Origin: Nonomuraea pusilla
GTDB lineage: Bacteria; Actinomycetota; Actinomycetes; Streptosporangiales; Streptosporangiaceae
DNA: 64,000 nucleotides
Direction of reading: 5' to 3'
Assembly: GCF_900109355.1 (NCBI RefSeq)
Contig: NZ_FOBF01000004.1
Location: 186,001-250,000, forward strand
Part shown: one piece after another, positions 1 through 8,396 of the stretch
Layout of the letters: each line of letters starts with the position of its first letter
Numbering within the stretch: the first letter of the stretch is position 1
The notes under the pieces: model-generated
What the model was told of the DNA's origin: nothing
The model's input: only the letters and a program-made list of their open reading frames with translations
The model's database searches: none
Made by a program: the position numbers and the translations under genes

Positions 1-1
1 C

Positions 2-406
2 CGGGCCGGCAACCCCAACAGCACCGGCATCAAGTACACCGGCCCGGCCTCGGGCAACGCCGCCGCCGTCCTCACCTTCGCGTACGCGCAGATCGGCAAG
101 CCGTACGTGTACGGCGGCACCGGGCCGGGCGGGTGGGACTGCTCGGGCCTGACGCAGGCGGCCTGGCGCGCCGGCGGTGTGTCGCTGCCCCGGACGACCT
201 GGCAGCAGTGGGCCTGGGGCGCCAGCCGGCGGGTGCCGCTCGACCAGCTCCAGCCCGGCGACCTCATCTTCAGCGAGGGGCTGGGGCATGTCAGCATCTA
301 CGCCGGCGGCGGCAAGATCGTTCACGCGCCCCAGACCGGTGACGTGGTCAAGGTGGCCACCCTCTCGTCGTACGGCGGCCGCCTCGTCGGCGCCGTCCGC
401 CCCTGA
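2..406 (+). CDS. NlpC/P60 (C40) cell-wall peptidase, C-terminal part
   Basis: Partial gene: the reading frame is open from base 2 and ends at a TGA at 404-406, so the start lies upstream of the window. The visible 134 residues hold a complete NlpC/P60 domain, which cleaves peptide stems of peptidoglycan outside the membrane. The nucleophile is the Cys of WDCSGL (visible residue 47), the catalytic His is in GLGHVSIY (96), and a second His is in KIVHAP (108). About 30 residues of Gly/Asn/Ala-rich linker precede the domain, so another domain, perhaps a lytic transglycosylase, may lie upstream; that is a guess. It is paralogous to the next gene. In M. tuberculosis an NlpC/P60 gene (Rv2190c) sits at the equivalent edge of this conserved block. 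Confidence 0.9.
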   Translation, partial: RAGNPNSTGIKYTGPASGNAAAVLTFAYAQIGKPYVYGGTGPGGWDCSGLTQAAWRAGGVSLPRTTWQQWAWGASRRVPLDQLQPGDLIFSEGLGHVSIYAGGGKIVHAPQTGDVVKVATLSSYGGRLVGAVRP

Positions 407-790
407 CGCCTGCGTCATTCAGGACAGCCCCTGGAAGCCCCGGCTTCATGTCATCCCGCGCCCCTGCGATGAGGGCGCCCTCCGGGTGTCCTCCGGAGCC
501 CCGTGCACGCCGATGAGCTTGCGCTGTGGCGTGCGCGGAAAGCGTGACAAACGTGACATAAAACCCCTGACAGGGGGGTGTCTCGCAGATTGTGAGAAGG
601 GTCACATTTCGGTAACGGCGCTTCGGCGTCCAGCAGCGGATTCCCTCTTTACTCCGATCTTTATCTGATCCTTACAGGCGCCATCGGCCTTTGCCGGTCC
701 GTGACCTTTCGTCGTACCTTCTGGCGTCGCAGCGGCACGCCACGTCGCGGCGAACATCCGTCGGCCACCGCCCCATCCCCTCGAGCACGA
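407..790. other. Non-coding upstream/leader region of the second NlpC/P60 gene
   Basis: No gene is visible between the first peptidase and the riboswitch. A weak hairpin (CTCCGG at 480-485 with CCGGAG at 493-498) could end the upstream transcript. Two pairs of GTNAC direct repeats occur: GTGAC at 544-548 and 553-557, and GTCAC at 601-605 with GTAAC at 612-616. They resemble recognition repeats described for the cell-wall response regulator MtrA, and the second pair overlaps the Crp-like box. A short hairpin, CCCCT-GAC-AGGGG, lies near 565-577. The promoter is probably between about 645 and 670 but I cannot fix it. Confidence 0.5.
591..606. promoter_or_regulatory. Crp-type palindrome TGTGA-N6-TCACA
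   Basis: The sequence TGTGAGAAGGGTCACA is a perfect match to the classical Crp half-site arrangement used by actinobacterial Crp/GlxR proteins. It lies about 190 bases upstream of the riboswitch and about 375 upstream of the NlpC/P60 start. Crp control of cell-wall lytic genes such as rpfA is established in mycobacteria and Streptomyces. That it acts here is inference. Confidence 0.6.
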
Positions 791-797
791 CCCCACG

Positions 798-948
798 AGG
801 CGGTGGCCTGCCGAATCCGTGCAGCCATGAGGCACGGAGCCGGGGACCCAGGGATCCCGTCACGCGGGATCAGGGGTGAATCGGCGCGCCTGCGCCGTAG
901 GGCTACTTCCCGGCCCGAACCCGTCAGCTAACCCGGTAGGCGTCGGTG
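798..948 (+). ncRNA. c-di-AMP riboswitch (ydaO/yuaA type)
   Basis: Conserved blocks of the ydaO class appear in order: GCCGAATCCG (about 810), GGAGCCGGGGACCCA (836-850), GGGGTGAATC (873-882), GTAGGGCTACTT (898-909), then CCCGAACCCGTCAGCTAACC (914-933) and GTAGGCG (936-942). The element ends just before the Shine-Dalgarno of the NlpC/P60 gene. In actinobacteria this class binds cyclic di-AMP and usually switches off rpf and NlpC/P60 cell-wall hydrolase genes. Boundaries are estimated from the conserved blocks. Confidence 0.93.
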
Positions 949-979
949 GAAGACCCGAGGAGAAATCCTGTCTACCTCT

Positions 980-1612
980 GTGCACAACCCCCGCCTGTCC
1001 CGTCTCGCCCTCGGCGCGCTCACGATGACCGTGACCGCGGGAGGACTCGCGCTCCACGCCCCGGCGGCACGGGCGGAGACGGGAACGGTGTCCGGCGCGT
1101 CGGCGAGCGCGGCATCCGTAGCCACGGCCGACAGCACGACCACGGCCGACGCCTCGTCGGCCACGCGGGCCGGTACGACGGCCACGACGTCCGCCAGGAA
1201 GACCGCCACGTCCGCCAAGGCCAGGAAGACGGCCAGGCTCGCTCGTCAGACGACCAGGGCGCGCAAGGCCGTCTCCGTGGCGCGGCGCCAGATCGGCGAC
1301 CCGTACCGGTACGGCGCCACCGGTCCCGGTTCGTTCGACTGCTCGGGGCTCGTCCAGTACTCCTGGAAGAAGGCCGGCGTGAAGATCCCTCGCGTGGCGA
1401 GCAGCCAGTTCGCCCGCATCAGGCACAAGGTGTCCTGGCGTGACCTGCGGCCGGGAGACCTGATGTTCTTCAGCGGGCTGGGCCACGTCGGCATGTACGT
1501 CGGGCACGGCAAGATGATCCACTCGCCGAGGACCGGCGAGCGGGTCCGCGTCGACAAGCTCAGCCGGTGGCGCAAGGGGTCCTTCGTCGGAGCGGTCCGC
1601 CCGGGGCTGTGA
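980..1612 (+). CDS. Secreted NlpC/P60 (C40) peptidase under riboswitch control
   Basis: A 210-residue secreted peptidoglycan endopeptidase. Residues 1-32 form a signal peptide ending APAARA. Residues 35-95 are a low-complexity Ala/Thr/Ser/Lys linker rich in TSARKTA-like motifs, probably for wall association. The NlpC/P60 domain follows from about 97, with Cys121 in FDCSGL, His169 in GLGHVGMY and His181 in KMIHSP. The GTG at 980 lies 17 bases after the GGAG at 959-962, which is long. A CTG at 968 in the same frame is spaced ideally and would add four residues (LSTS), so the true start may be that CTG. A strong terminator follows the gene. Expression is probably set by the c-di-AMP riboswitch and Crp-like box upstream. 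Confidence 0.93.
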   Translation: MHNPRLSRLALGALTMTVTAGGLALHAPAARAETGTVSGASASAASVATADSTTTADASSATRAGTTATTSARKTATSAKARKTARLARQTTRARKAVSVARRQIGDPYRYGATGPGSFDCSGLVQYSWKKAGVKIPRVASSQFARIRHKVSWRDLRPGDLMFFSGLGHVGMYVGHGKMIHSPRTGERVRVDKLSRWRKGSFVGAVRPGL

Positions 1613-1641
1613 CGGCGGCGTCCCCCCCGCCGGCCTCCTCC

Positions 1642-1677
1642 ACGCCCCCGCCCCCCGTTCCCCCGGGGCGGGGGCGT
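1642..1677 (+). terminator. Strong hairpin terminator after the NlpC/P60 gene
   Basis: A perfect 13-bp stem (ACGCCCCCGCCCC at 1642-1654, GGGGCGGGGGCGT at 1665-1677) with a 10-base loop lies 30 bases past the stop codon. There is no U-tract, as is usual in high-GC actinobacteria. Confidence 0.75.
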
Positions 1678-1727
1678 CGCCGTGCCGGGGCCCTGCCGGG
1701 TCCCGGAGGCCGTTAGGCTCGGGCAGC

Positions 1728-2624
1728 GTGTCGGTGAGCCCGCGCCCCGCCAGGAGCAGAGTCACGGCCGGGCTGAGGAACGCGCTCACCACCCAGCCCG
1801 CGGCCCGTGCTGCGGCCCGTGCGGCCCGTGCCGCGGCCTGTCTGGCGCTCGTCCTGGCCGCTGGAAGCGCGCCCGTGGCGGTTCCCGCCCTGCCCGCCGC
1901 CGTCCAGAACCTCTGGAGCGGGCAGACCGGCGTCGCCCGCGGGCGGGCGTCCGTCGTCGTCGGCCACGGCACCGCGCCGGACCTGCTCGACGACCTCGCG
2001 CGCCGCGCCGACCTGGCGGCCGGCCGGGTCGCCGCCGTGCTGCGGCAGCCGGTACGGGCGCTGGTGATCGTCCCCCAAGACGCCGCGGAGGCCGGACGGC
2101 TGGCCGGGCTCGCAGGGGCGGCCGGGCTCGACGGGCTCGCGGCGGTCGCCGACCGCGGGCGCGTGATCGTCGTCCCCGGGACGTTCGCGCGGCTGACCCC
2201 CACCGGACGCGACGTCGTGCTCGCCCACGAGCTCACCCACGCCGCGGCGGGCACGGGAGGGCTGCCTCCCTGGCTGTACGAGGGGTTCGCCGACTACGTG
2301 GGCTACCGCGACGCGGGCCTGGCCGCGCCCGTGGCCGCCGCGGAACTGGCCGCCGAGGTACGGGCAGGACGCCCGCCGCGCGGCCTGCCGGGCCCCCACG
2401 ACTTCGCCCCGGGCGGCGGCGACCCCGCCCGCCTGGCCCGCGCGTACCAGGAGGCGTGGCTGGCGTGTCGCTTCATCGCCTCGTCGTACGGCGAGGAGAC
2501 CCTGGTGAGGCTCTACCGTGAAGCGCGGGCGCACGGCGTGGACCGGGCGCTGGCGTCGGCGGGGCTCACCGCCGGGTCGCTGGCCGCCGGTTGGCGCGGC
2601 TACGTCCTGGACGAGCTCGGGTGA
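1728..2624 (+). CDS. Secreted HExxH metallopeptidase-like protein
   Basis: 298 residues. The N-terminus has an Arg-rich start and an Ala-rich hydrophobic stretch (about 24-55) that is a signal peptide or anchor. The zinc site is visible: HELTH (His167, Glu168, His171) followed 14 residues later by Glu185 in WLYEGFADY, the gluzincin arrangement of peptidase MA-like proteins. The substrate is unknown. A -10 hexamer TAGGCT (1714-1719) ends 8 bases before the GTG at 1728 and no Shine-Dalgarno is present, so translation is probably leaderless. It runs just ahead of the M48 protease gene (11-base gap), so the two are probably co-transcribed. Confidence 0.85.
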   Translation: MSVSPRPARSRVTAGLRNALTTQPAARAAARAARAAACLALVLAAGSAPVAVPALPAAVQNLWSGQTGVARGRASVVVGHGTAPDLLDDLARRADLAAGRVAAVLRQPVRALVIVPQDAAEAGRLAGLAGAAGLDGLAAVADRGRVIVVPGTFARLTPTGRDVVLAHELTHAAAGTGGLPPWLYEGFADYVGYRDAGLAAPVAAAELAAEVRAGRPPRGLPGPHDFAPGGGDPARLARAYQEAWLACRFIASSYGEETLVRLYREARAHGVDRALASAGLTAGSLAAGWRGYVLDELG

Positions 2625-2635
2625 AGGAGAGGCAG

Positions 2636-4069
2636 ATGAGCGAGCGGCACGACGCGGAGGGCGTCGCGCAGGAGGGCGAGGAGGCCGGGGCCGCGTCCCC
2701 GTCGCGCCCGTCCTCCGGCGGCCTGGTGCATGGTGGAGGTGTGGCGACGCACGAGGACGACCAGCGGGGACACCCCGAGCCGCCGAGGCCGGCGTCCCCG
2801 GCGCCCGAGGGCGAGGGCGACCGGCGGCTGCGCCGTCAGGCCGGCGTCGCGCTGGTCCTGCTGGGCGCGGCGATCGCCGCGGTGGCGGCGCTGACCACGC
2901 CGTGGCGGGTGCTCGCCGAGGGCGCGCCGCCGGTGGCGCCCGACGCGGCGCGCGACTTCACGGCGGCGCAGATCGCGCGGTCCGCGGCGTTCGACGCGGC
3001 CACCAGCCTGCCGGCCTACCTCTCGCTGGCTCTCACCGTGGTCTTCGCCGGGCTGCTCGTCGCCACCCCGCTGGGCGCCCGGCTGCTGGGACGCCTGCGC
3101 GGCCCCTGGTGGCTGCGGGTGATCCTGGGCGTCGTCGCGCTGACGGCGGTCGTGGAGGCCGTGCGCTGGCCGCTCGGGGTCTGGTTCGAGACGGTGCTGC
3201 GCGACTACGGCCTGTCCACCCAGGACTGGGCGTCCTGGAGCGCCGACCGGCTGAAGAGCATCGGCGTCAACGCCGCCCTGCTCGCCGTGATGCTGCTCGT
3301 GCTGGTCGCGCTGACGAGGAAGGTGCGGCGCTGGTGGATCCCGGCCGCGGCGGGGGCGTTCGCGTTCACGCTGGCGGCGTCGTTCGTCTACCCGGTGGTG
3401 TTCGAGCCGCTGTTCAACGACTTCACGCCGATGCGCGGCGGCGCCCTGCGCGCGAACCTGCTCGCCATGGCGGAACGCGACGGCGTGCCGGTGGAGGACG
3501 TCCTGATCGCCGACGCCTCACGCAGGACGACCGCGCTCAACGCGTACGTGTCCGGTTTCGGCGCGACACGGCGCATCGTCGTGTACGACACACTGCTGAA
3601 GGCGCCGCAGACCGAGGTCGAGCTGGTGGTGGCGCACGAGCTGGGGCACGCGAAGAAGAACGACGTGCTCTACGGCACGCTGGTCGGCGGGCTGGGCGCC
3701 GGGTTCGGCGCGATCCTGCTGTTCCTGGTCTTCGGCCTGCTGCGGCGGCGCACGGGCGTCGCGTCGGCGGGCGACCCGCGGGCGGTGGCGCTGCTCATGG
3801 GGCTGCTGAGCCTCGCGACGGTCGCGTCGGGCCCGGCCCAGAACCTGATCAGCCGGCACGTCGAGGCGCGCGCCGACGCCCACGCCCTGGACCTGACGCG
3901 CGACCCGGCGACGTTCGTGGCCATGCAGAAGCGCCTGGCCCTGACCAACATCTCCGACCTGTCGCCCGATCCGGTGGAGTACGTGCTCTACGCGTCGCAC
4001 CCCTCCGCCCCCGAGCGCATCGCCATGGCCCGCTCGTGGGCGAAGCTGAACGGCGTCCCCGAGCCGTGA
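2636..4069 (+). CDS. Membrane M48 family metalloprotease (Ste24/CAAX-protease-like)
   Basis: 477 residues. A charged cytoplasmic N-tail of about 60 residues is followed by five or so membrane segments, then the catalytic core with HELGH (His334, Glu335, His338), two further membrane spans, and the third zinc ligand Glu410 in RHVEARADAHAL. This is the M48A (Ste24) layout, a protease acting on membrane or lipid-modified substrates. The ATG at 2636 follows GGAGAGG at 2627-2633. An in-frame GTG at 2741 is possible but its GGAGG is too close. The stop overlaps the start of pimB (GTGA), so the two are translationally coupled. Confidence 0.9.
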   Translation: MSERHDAEGVAQEGEEAGAASPSRPSSGGLVHGGGVATHEDDQRGHPEPPRPASPAPEGEGDRRLRRQAGVALVLLGAAIAAVAALTTPWRVLAEGAPPVAPDAARDFTAAQIARSAAFDAATSLPAYLSLALTVVFAGLLVATPLGARLLGRLRGPWWLRVILGVVALTAVVEAVRWPLGVWFETVLRDYGLSTQDWASWSADRLKSIGVNAALLAVMLLVLVALTRKVRRWWIPAAAGAFAFTLAASFVYPVVFEPLFNDFTPMRGGALRANLLAMAERDGVPVEDVLIADASRRTTALNAYVSGFGATRRIVVYDTLLKAPQTEVELVVAHELGHAKKNDVLYGTLVGGLGAGFGAILLFLVFGLLRRRTGVASAGDPRAVALLMGLLSLATVASGPAQNLISRHVEARADAHALDLTRDPATFVAMQKRLALTNISDLSPDPVEYVLYASHPSAPERIAMARSWAKLNGVPEP

Positions 4070-5217
4070 CCGGCACGGCGTCCCGCGGCCCCGACGCGCC
4101 GCGCGTGCTCGTCGTCACCAACGACTTCCCGCCGAGACCCGGCGGCATCCAGTCGTTCGTGCATGGGCTCGCCCTGCGCACGCCGAACGTGGCCGTCTAC
4201 GCGCCCGCCTGGCCGGGGTGCGCCGCCTTCGACCGGCGGCAGCCGTACCCGGTGACGCGGCACCCGACGCGGCTCATGCTGCCCACGCCCGCCGTGGCCC
4301 GCCGGGCGGCCCGCCTGGTGGCCGAGCACCGCGCGGAGACGGTGGTGTTCGGCGCGGCCGCCCCGCTCGGCCTGCTCGCACCCCGCATGCGCGCGGCGGG
4401 AGCGCGGCGGATCGTCATGCTGACGCACGGCCACGAGGCGTCGTGGGCGAGCGCGCCGCTGTTCCGCTCGGCGCTGCGCAGGATCGGCGCGGGCGCGGAC
4501 GTGGTGACCTACCTCGGGGAGTACACCCGCGCGCGGCTGACGGCGGCGATCCCGCCCGCCAAGCTCGTCAGGCTCGCGCCCGGCGTGGACGTCGAGCAGT
4601 TCCACCCGGGGGCGGCCAAGGCGGCGCTGGGCCTCGCCGGCCGTCCCGTCGTGGTGTGCGTGTCGCGCCTGGTGCCGCGCAAGGGGCAGGACCAGCTCAT
4701 CAGGGCCTGGCCCAGGGTGCTGCGCGCGGTGCCCGACGCGGTCCTGCTGTTCGTCGGCGGCGGCCCGTACCGGGGGACGCTGGAGCGGATGGCGGCGGGG
4801 CAGGAGTCGATCAGGTTCGCGGGCACGGTGCCGGCGGCGAGCCTGCCCGGCCACTACGCTGCGGCGGACGTGTTCGCCATGCCGTGCCGCACCCGCTGGA
4901 ACGGCGTGGACGTGGAGGGGCTCGGCATCGTGTTCCTGGAGGCGTCCGCGACCGGCCTGCCGGTGGTGGCCGGGGCGTCGGGCGGCGCGCCCGACGCGGT
5001 GCGGCACGGCGAGACGGGGCTCGTGGTCGACGGCGAGGACGTGGAGGAGATCGCGCAGGCGCTCGCCGACCTGCTGGGCGACCCGGAGCGGGCGCGCAAG
5101 ATGGGCGCCGCCGGCCGCGACTGGGTCACCAGGGAGTGGGCGTGGGACCTGGTCGCGGCCCGCTTCCGCGCGCTGCTGGGGCCGCCCGGCCTCACCCCCG
5201 CGCCGAGCCGGGCGTGA
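4066..5217 (+). CDS. pimB: GT4 mannosyltransferase, PimB-like
   Basis: 383 residues with the glycogen-phosphorylase-type (GT-B) fold of family GT4. It matches the M. tuberculosis PimB' (Rv2188c) pattern along its length: VTNDFPPRPGGIQ near the start, HGHEASWA, SRLVPRKGQD in the donor domain, PCRTRWNGVDVEGLGIVFLE with the catalytic acidic motif, and ASGGAPDAV. PimB' adds the second mannose to phosphatidylinositol monomannoside at the inner face of the membrane. The start GTG (4066) overlaps the upstream stop by four bases. Neighbouring fadD15-like, SRPBCC and ArsA genes repeat the mycobacterial order, which supports the assignment. Another acceptor lipid cannot be excluded. Confidence 0.88.
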   Translation: MTGTASRGPDAPRVLVVTNDFPPRPGGIQSFVHGLALRTPNVAVYAPAWPGCAAFDRRQPYPVTRHPTRLMLPTPAVARRAARLVAEHRAETVVFGAAAPLGLLAPRMRAAGARRIVMLTHGHEASWASAPLFRSALRRIGAGADVVTYLGEYTRARLTAAIPPAKLVRLAPGVDVEQFHPGAAKAALGLAGRPVVVCVSRLVPRKGQDQLIRAWPRVLRAVPDAVLLFVGGGPYRGTLERMAAGQESIRFAGTVPAASLPGHYAAADVFAMPCRTRWNGVDVEGLGIVFLEASATGLPVVAGASGGAPDAVRHGETGLVVDGEDVEEIAQALADLLGDPERARKMGAAGRDWVTREWAWDLVAARFRALLGPPGLTPAPSRA

Positions 5218-5235
5218 GGCCCGCCGCACGAGGGG

Positions 5236-7011
5236 TCACGCGGTGGGGTGGTAGAGCTCCTCGACGTCGTCGGCGAAGTCGCGCATCACCAGGTTGCGCT
5301 TGATCTTGAGGGTGGGCGTGAGGTGCCCGGTCTCCTCGCTGAGGTCCACGCCCAGGATCGCGAACTTCTTGATCTGCTCGGCGTGCGACACCGGCGCGTT
5401 GGCGCGGTCGACCGCCGCCTGCACCTCGGCCAGGATCGCCGGGTCGGCGCGCAGTTCGTCGAGCGTCGCGCCGGCGCGGCCGTTGGCGGCCTTCCACTGG
5501 TCGAGCGCCTCGGGGTCGAGCGTGACCAGCGCGCCGACGAACGGCCGGTTCTCGCCGACCACCATCGCCTGCGAGATCAGCGGGTGGGCGCGCAGGGCGT
5601 CCTCCAGCGGGCCCGGCGCGACGTTCTTGCCGGCGGCGGTGACGAGGATCTCCTTCTTGCGCCCGGTGATGCGAAGGTAGCCGTCGGAGTCGAGCTCGCC
5701 CACGTCGCCCGTGCGGTACCAGCCCTCGGGGTCGACCGCCTCGGCCGTGGCGGCGTCGTTCTTCCAGTAGCCGTGGAAGATGTTCCTGCCCTTGGCCAGG
5801 ATCTCGCCGTCCTCGGCGATGCGGATGGACACGCCGGGCAGCGGCTTGCCCACCGTGCCGATCTTGTTGGCGCCCGGCATGTTGACGGAGCAGGGGGCGG
5901 ACGTCTCGGTGAGCCCGTACCCCTCGAAGACCTCGATGCCGACGCCCTTGAAGAAGTGGCCGAGCCGCTCGCCCAGCGCGGAGCCGCCCGACACGGCGGC
6001 CGACAGGCGTCCGCCGGTGGCCTGGCGCAGCTTGGCGTACACCAGCCGGTCGAACACGGCGTGGCGCAGGCGCAGGCCGAGCGGCGCGCCGCCCGCGCTC
6101 TCCGCCTTGCTCCAGGCGACCGCCACCTCGACGGCGCGGGCGAAGATCCTGGCCTTGCCGCCCGCGATGGCCTTCTGCTCGGCGGCGTTGTAGACCTTCT
6201 CGAACACGCGGGGCACGCCGAGCAGGAAGGTCGGCTTGAAGTCCTGCAGGTCGGGCGCGACGTTCTTCATGTTCGGCGTGTGCGCCATGATCGCGCCCGC
6301 CTCGACGAGCACCACCTGGATCATCCGCGCGAAGATGTGCGCCAGCGGCAGGAACAGCAGCGCCGCCGGGGCCTTGCCCATGAACAGCGGCTCCAGCGGC
6401 CCGCGCAGCACGTTGAGCGCGGTGAACAGCAGGTTGTCGTGGGTGATGCGGCAGCCCTTGGGCCGGCCGGTGGTGCCCGAGGTGTAGACGATCGTGGCGA
6501 GGTCGGAGGCCGTGACGGCCTTCCTGCGCTCCTCGACGGCCGCCTCGGTGACGTCGCCGGCGGGGAGCGGGGCGTCGATCCGCCAGACGTCCTTGAGGTC
6601 GGGAGCCGCCTCGCGGACGGTCTGCTCGTGCGCGTCGAGCTCGACGAACGCCGCCTTGACCTCGCTGTCGGACAGGATCCAGCGCACCTGGTCGACCGAG
6701 GACGTCTCGTACACGGGCACGGTGACCGCGCCGACCGTCCAGACGGCGTAGTCGACGAGGGTCCACTCGTAGCGGGTGCGCGACATCAGCGCGACCCGGT
6801 CGCCGTGCCCGACGCCCGCCGCGATCAGCCCCTTGGCCACCTCGACCACCTGGTCGCGGAACTCGCCGGCCGTGACGACGGGCCAGCCCCCGGCCGTCTT
6901 CCTGCGCATGACGACGGTGCCGGGCTCGCGCTCGGCACGGCTGAACACGGTGTCGGGCAGGCTCGCGGAAGCAGGCACGTCGACCAGGACGGGGACGCTG
7001 TACTCGCGCAC
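5236..7011 (-). CDS. Long-chain acyl-CoA synthetase (FadD15-like AMP-forming ligase)
   Basis: 591 residues of the ANL adenylating superfamily, which activates fatty acids with ATP and CoA. Motifs: the P-loop-like TIVYTSGTTGRPKGC (about 168-182), GYGLTETSA (A5, about 330), YRTGDVGELDSDGYL (A7-A8) and the C-terminal GRKKEI with the hinge. Length and motif spacing match FACL-type ligases. The start is GTG at 7009-7011, preceded on the minus strand by AGGAGTT with seven bases' spacing. It converges with pimB and diverges from the phosphoesterase gene. In M. tuberculosis fadD15 (Rv2187) sits next to pimB in the same way. Confidence 0.92.
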   Translation of the reverse strand: MREYSVPVLVDVPASASLPDTVFSRAEREPGTVVMRRKTAGGWPVVTAGEFRDQVVEVAKGLIAAGVGHGDRVALMSRTRYEWTLVDYAVWTVGAVTVPVYETSSVDQVRWILSDSEVKAAFVELDAHEQTVREAAPDLKDVWRIDAPLPAGDVTEAAVEERRKAVTASDLATIVYTSGTTGRPKGCRITHDNLLFTALNVLRGPLEPLFMGKAPAALLFLPLAHIFARMIQVVLVEAGAIMAHTPNMKNVAPDLQDFKPTFLLGVPRVFEKVYNAAEQKAIAGGKARIFARAVEVAVAWSKAESAGGAPLGLRLRHAVFDRLVYAKLRQATGGRLSAAVSGGSALGERLGHFFKGVGIEVFEGYGLTETSAPCSVNMPGANKIGTVGKPLPGVSIRIAEDGEILAKGRNIFHGYWKNDAATAEAVDPEGWYRTGDVGELDSDGYLRITGRKKEILVTAAGKNVAPGPLEDALRAHPLISQAMVVGENRPFVGALVTLDPEALDQWKAANGRAGATLDELRADPAILAEVQAAVDRANAPVSHAEQIKKFAILGVDLSEETGHLTPTLKIKRNLVMRDFADDVEELYHPTA

Positions 7012-7136
7012 GACTCAACTCCTCTTCGGGGACCGCCTGGACGCTACCGGCTTAAGTTACGCACCGGTAGCTTCGTCATTGAGGCGTTATGAAGGGCATT
7101 CATCACGCTAGCAGCCACCACTCGTAGGATTCCCCC

Positions 7137-7904
7137 ATGAGGGTCCACGTGGTGAGCGATGTTCACGGCAGGGCCGAGGCGCTGGCCCGCGCGGGCGACG
7201 GCGCCGACGCGCTGGTCTGCCTCGGCGACCTGATCCTCTTCATCGACTACGACGACCACGCCCAGGGCATCTTCGCCGACCTGTTCGGCGCCGAGCGGGC
7301 CCGCGAGTTCATCGCGCTGCGCACCGCCAAGCGCTTCGACGAGGCCAGGGCCATGTCGGCCGAGCTGTGGGCGAGCCTCGGCGGCGACCCGCGCGAGCAC
7401 ATCGAGCGCAACGTCCGCGCCCAGTACGCCGAGCTGTTCGCCGCCATGCCCGCGCCCGCCTACCTCACGTACGGCAACGTCGACATCCCCCGGCTGTGGT
7501 CCGACTACCTGCGCCCCGGCCACCGCGTGCTCGACGGCGAGGTGGCGGAGATCGGCGGCCTGCGCTTCGGCTTCGTCGGCGGCGGGCTGAAGACCGACTA
7601 CCGCACCCCGAACGAGATCGGCGACGAGGAGTTCGCCGCCAAGGTCGAGGCGGTCGGCGAGGTGGACGTGCTGTGCTGCCACATCCCGCCCGCCGTGCCC
7701 GAACTGCTCTACGACGTCGTGGCCAGGCGGTTCGAGCGGGGCAGCGAGGCCACCCTGGAGGCCATCAGGCGCACCCAGCCGCGTTACGCCCTGTTCGGCC
7801 ACGTCCACCAGCCGCTGGCCGCCCGCACCCGCATCGGCAGGACGGAGTGCGTGAACGTCGGCCACTTCCGCGGCAGGGGAGTCCCCTTCGTCCTGGAGTG
7901 GTGA
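7137..7904 (+). CDS. Calcineurin-like metallophosphoesterase
   Basis: 255 residues. Dinuclear-metal motifs appear in order: SDVHG (DxH, residues 7-11), CLGDLI (GD), YGNVD (a GN(H/D) variant with Asp where many members have His), CCHIPP (single His) and FGHVHQ (GHxH). The substrate is unknown; it could be a cyclic nucleotide or a phospho-ester. The -10 TAGGAT (7125-7130) is six bases before the ATG, so the message is leaderless. It diverges from the acyl-CoA ligase and precedes the SRPBCC gene in the same orientation. Confidence 0.87.
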   Translation: MRVHVVSDVHGRAEALARAGDGADALVCLGDLILFIDYDDHAQGIFADLFGAERAREFIALRTAKRFDEARAMSAELWASLGGDPREHIERNVRAQYAELFAAMPAPAYLTYGNVDIPRLWSDYLRPGHRVLDGEVAEIGGLRFGFVGGGLKTDYRTPNEIGDEEFAAKVEAVGEVDVLCCHIPPAVPELLYDVVARRFERGSEATLEAIRRTQPRYALFGHVHQPLAARTRIGRTECVNVGHFRGRGVPFVLEW

Positions 7905-7957
7905 GCGCGGCCCGGCCGGTCCACCGCGGGGAGCGGTTTCTGCACTAACGTGGTCGC

Positions 7958-8395
7958 ATGGCTGATCGCACCTCCTCGAGCATCACCGTCGACGCCTCCC
8001 GCGCCGACGTCATGGCGGTCATCTCCGACTTCCCCTCCTACCCCGAGTGGGCCGGCCAGGTGAAGCAGGCCGACGTCCGCACCACCGACGCGGAGGGCCG
8101 GCCCGAGACCGTCCGCTTCGTCCTCGACGCCGGCGTCATCAGCGACACCTACACCCTGGGCTACACCTGGCTCGGCGACGACGGCGTGAGCTGGAAGGTG
8201 GTCGAACCCGGCGCCATGGTCGCCGACCTGCGCGGGAGTTACCACCTCGCCGAAGCGGGCAGGGGCACCGACGTGACGTACGAGCTCACGGTCGACCTGA
8301 AGGTCCCCATGATCGGCATGATCAGGCGCAAGGCCGAGAAAGTGATCGTCGACACCGCGCTCAAGGGTCTCAAGAAGCGCGTCGAAGGCCGCTGA
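7958..8395 (+). CDS. SRPBCC (START-like) lipid-binding family protein
   Basis: 145 residues with the polyketide cyclase/START-like fold: an N-terminal beta strand (SSITVDASRADVMAVI), the conserved FPSYPEWAGQV segment, alternating strands and a long C-terminal helix. It corresponds to TB16.3 (Rv2185c) in the mycobacterial block. These proteins bind hydrophobic ligands; the ligand here is unknown. TAACGT (7946-7951) lies six bases before the ATG, so it is probably leaderless. The ArsA-like gene starts one base after its stop, so the two are an operon. Confidence 0.88.
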   Translation: MADRTSSSITVDASRADVMAVISDFPSYPEWAGQVKQADVRTTDAEGRPETVRFVLDAGVISDTYTLGYTWLGDDGVSWKVVEPGAMVADLRGSYHLAEAGRGTDVTYELTVDLKVPMIGMIRRKAEKVIVDTALKGLKKRVEGR

Positions 8396-8396
8396 G

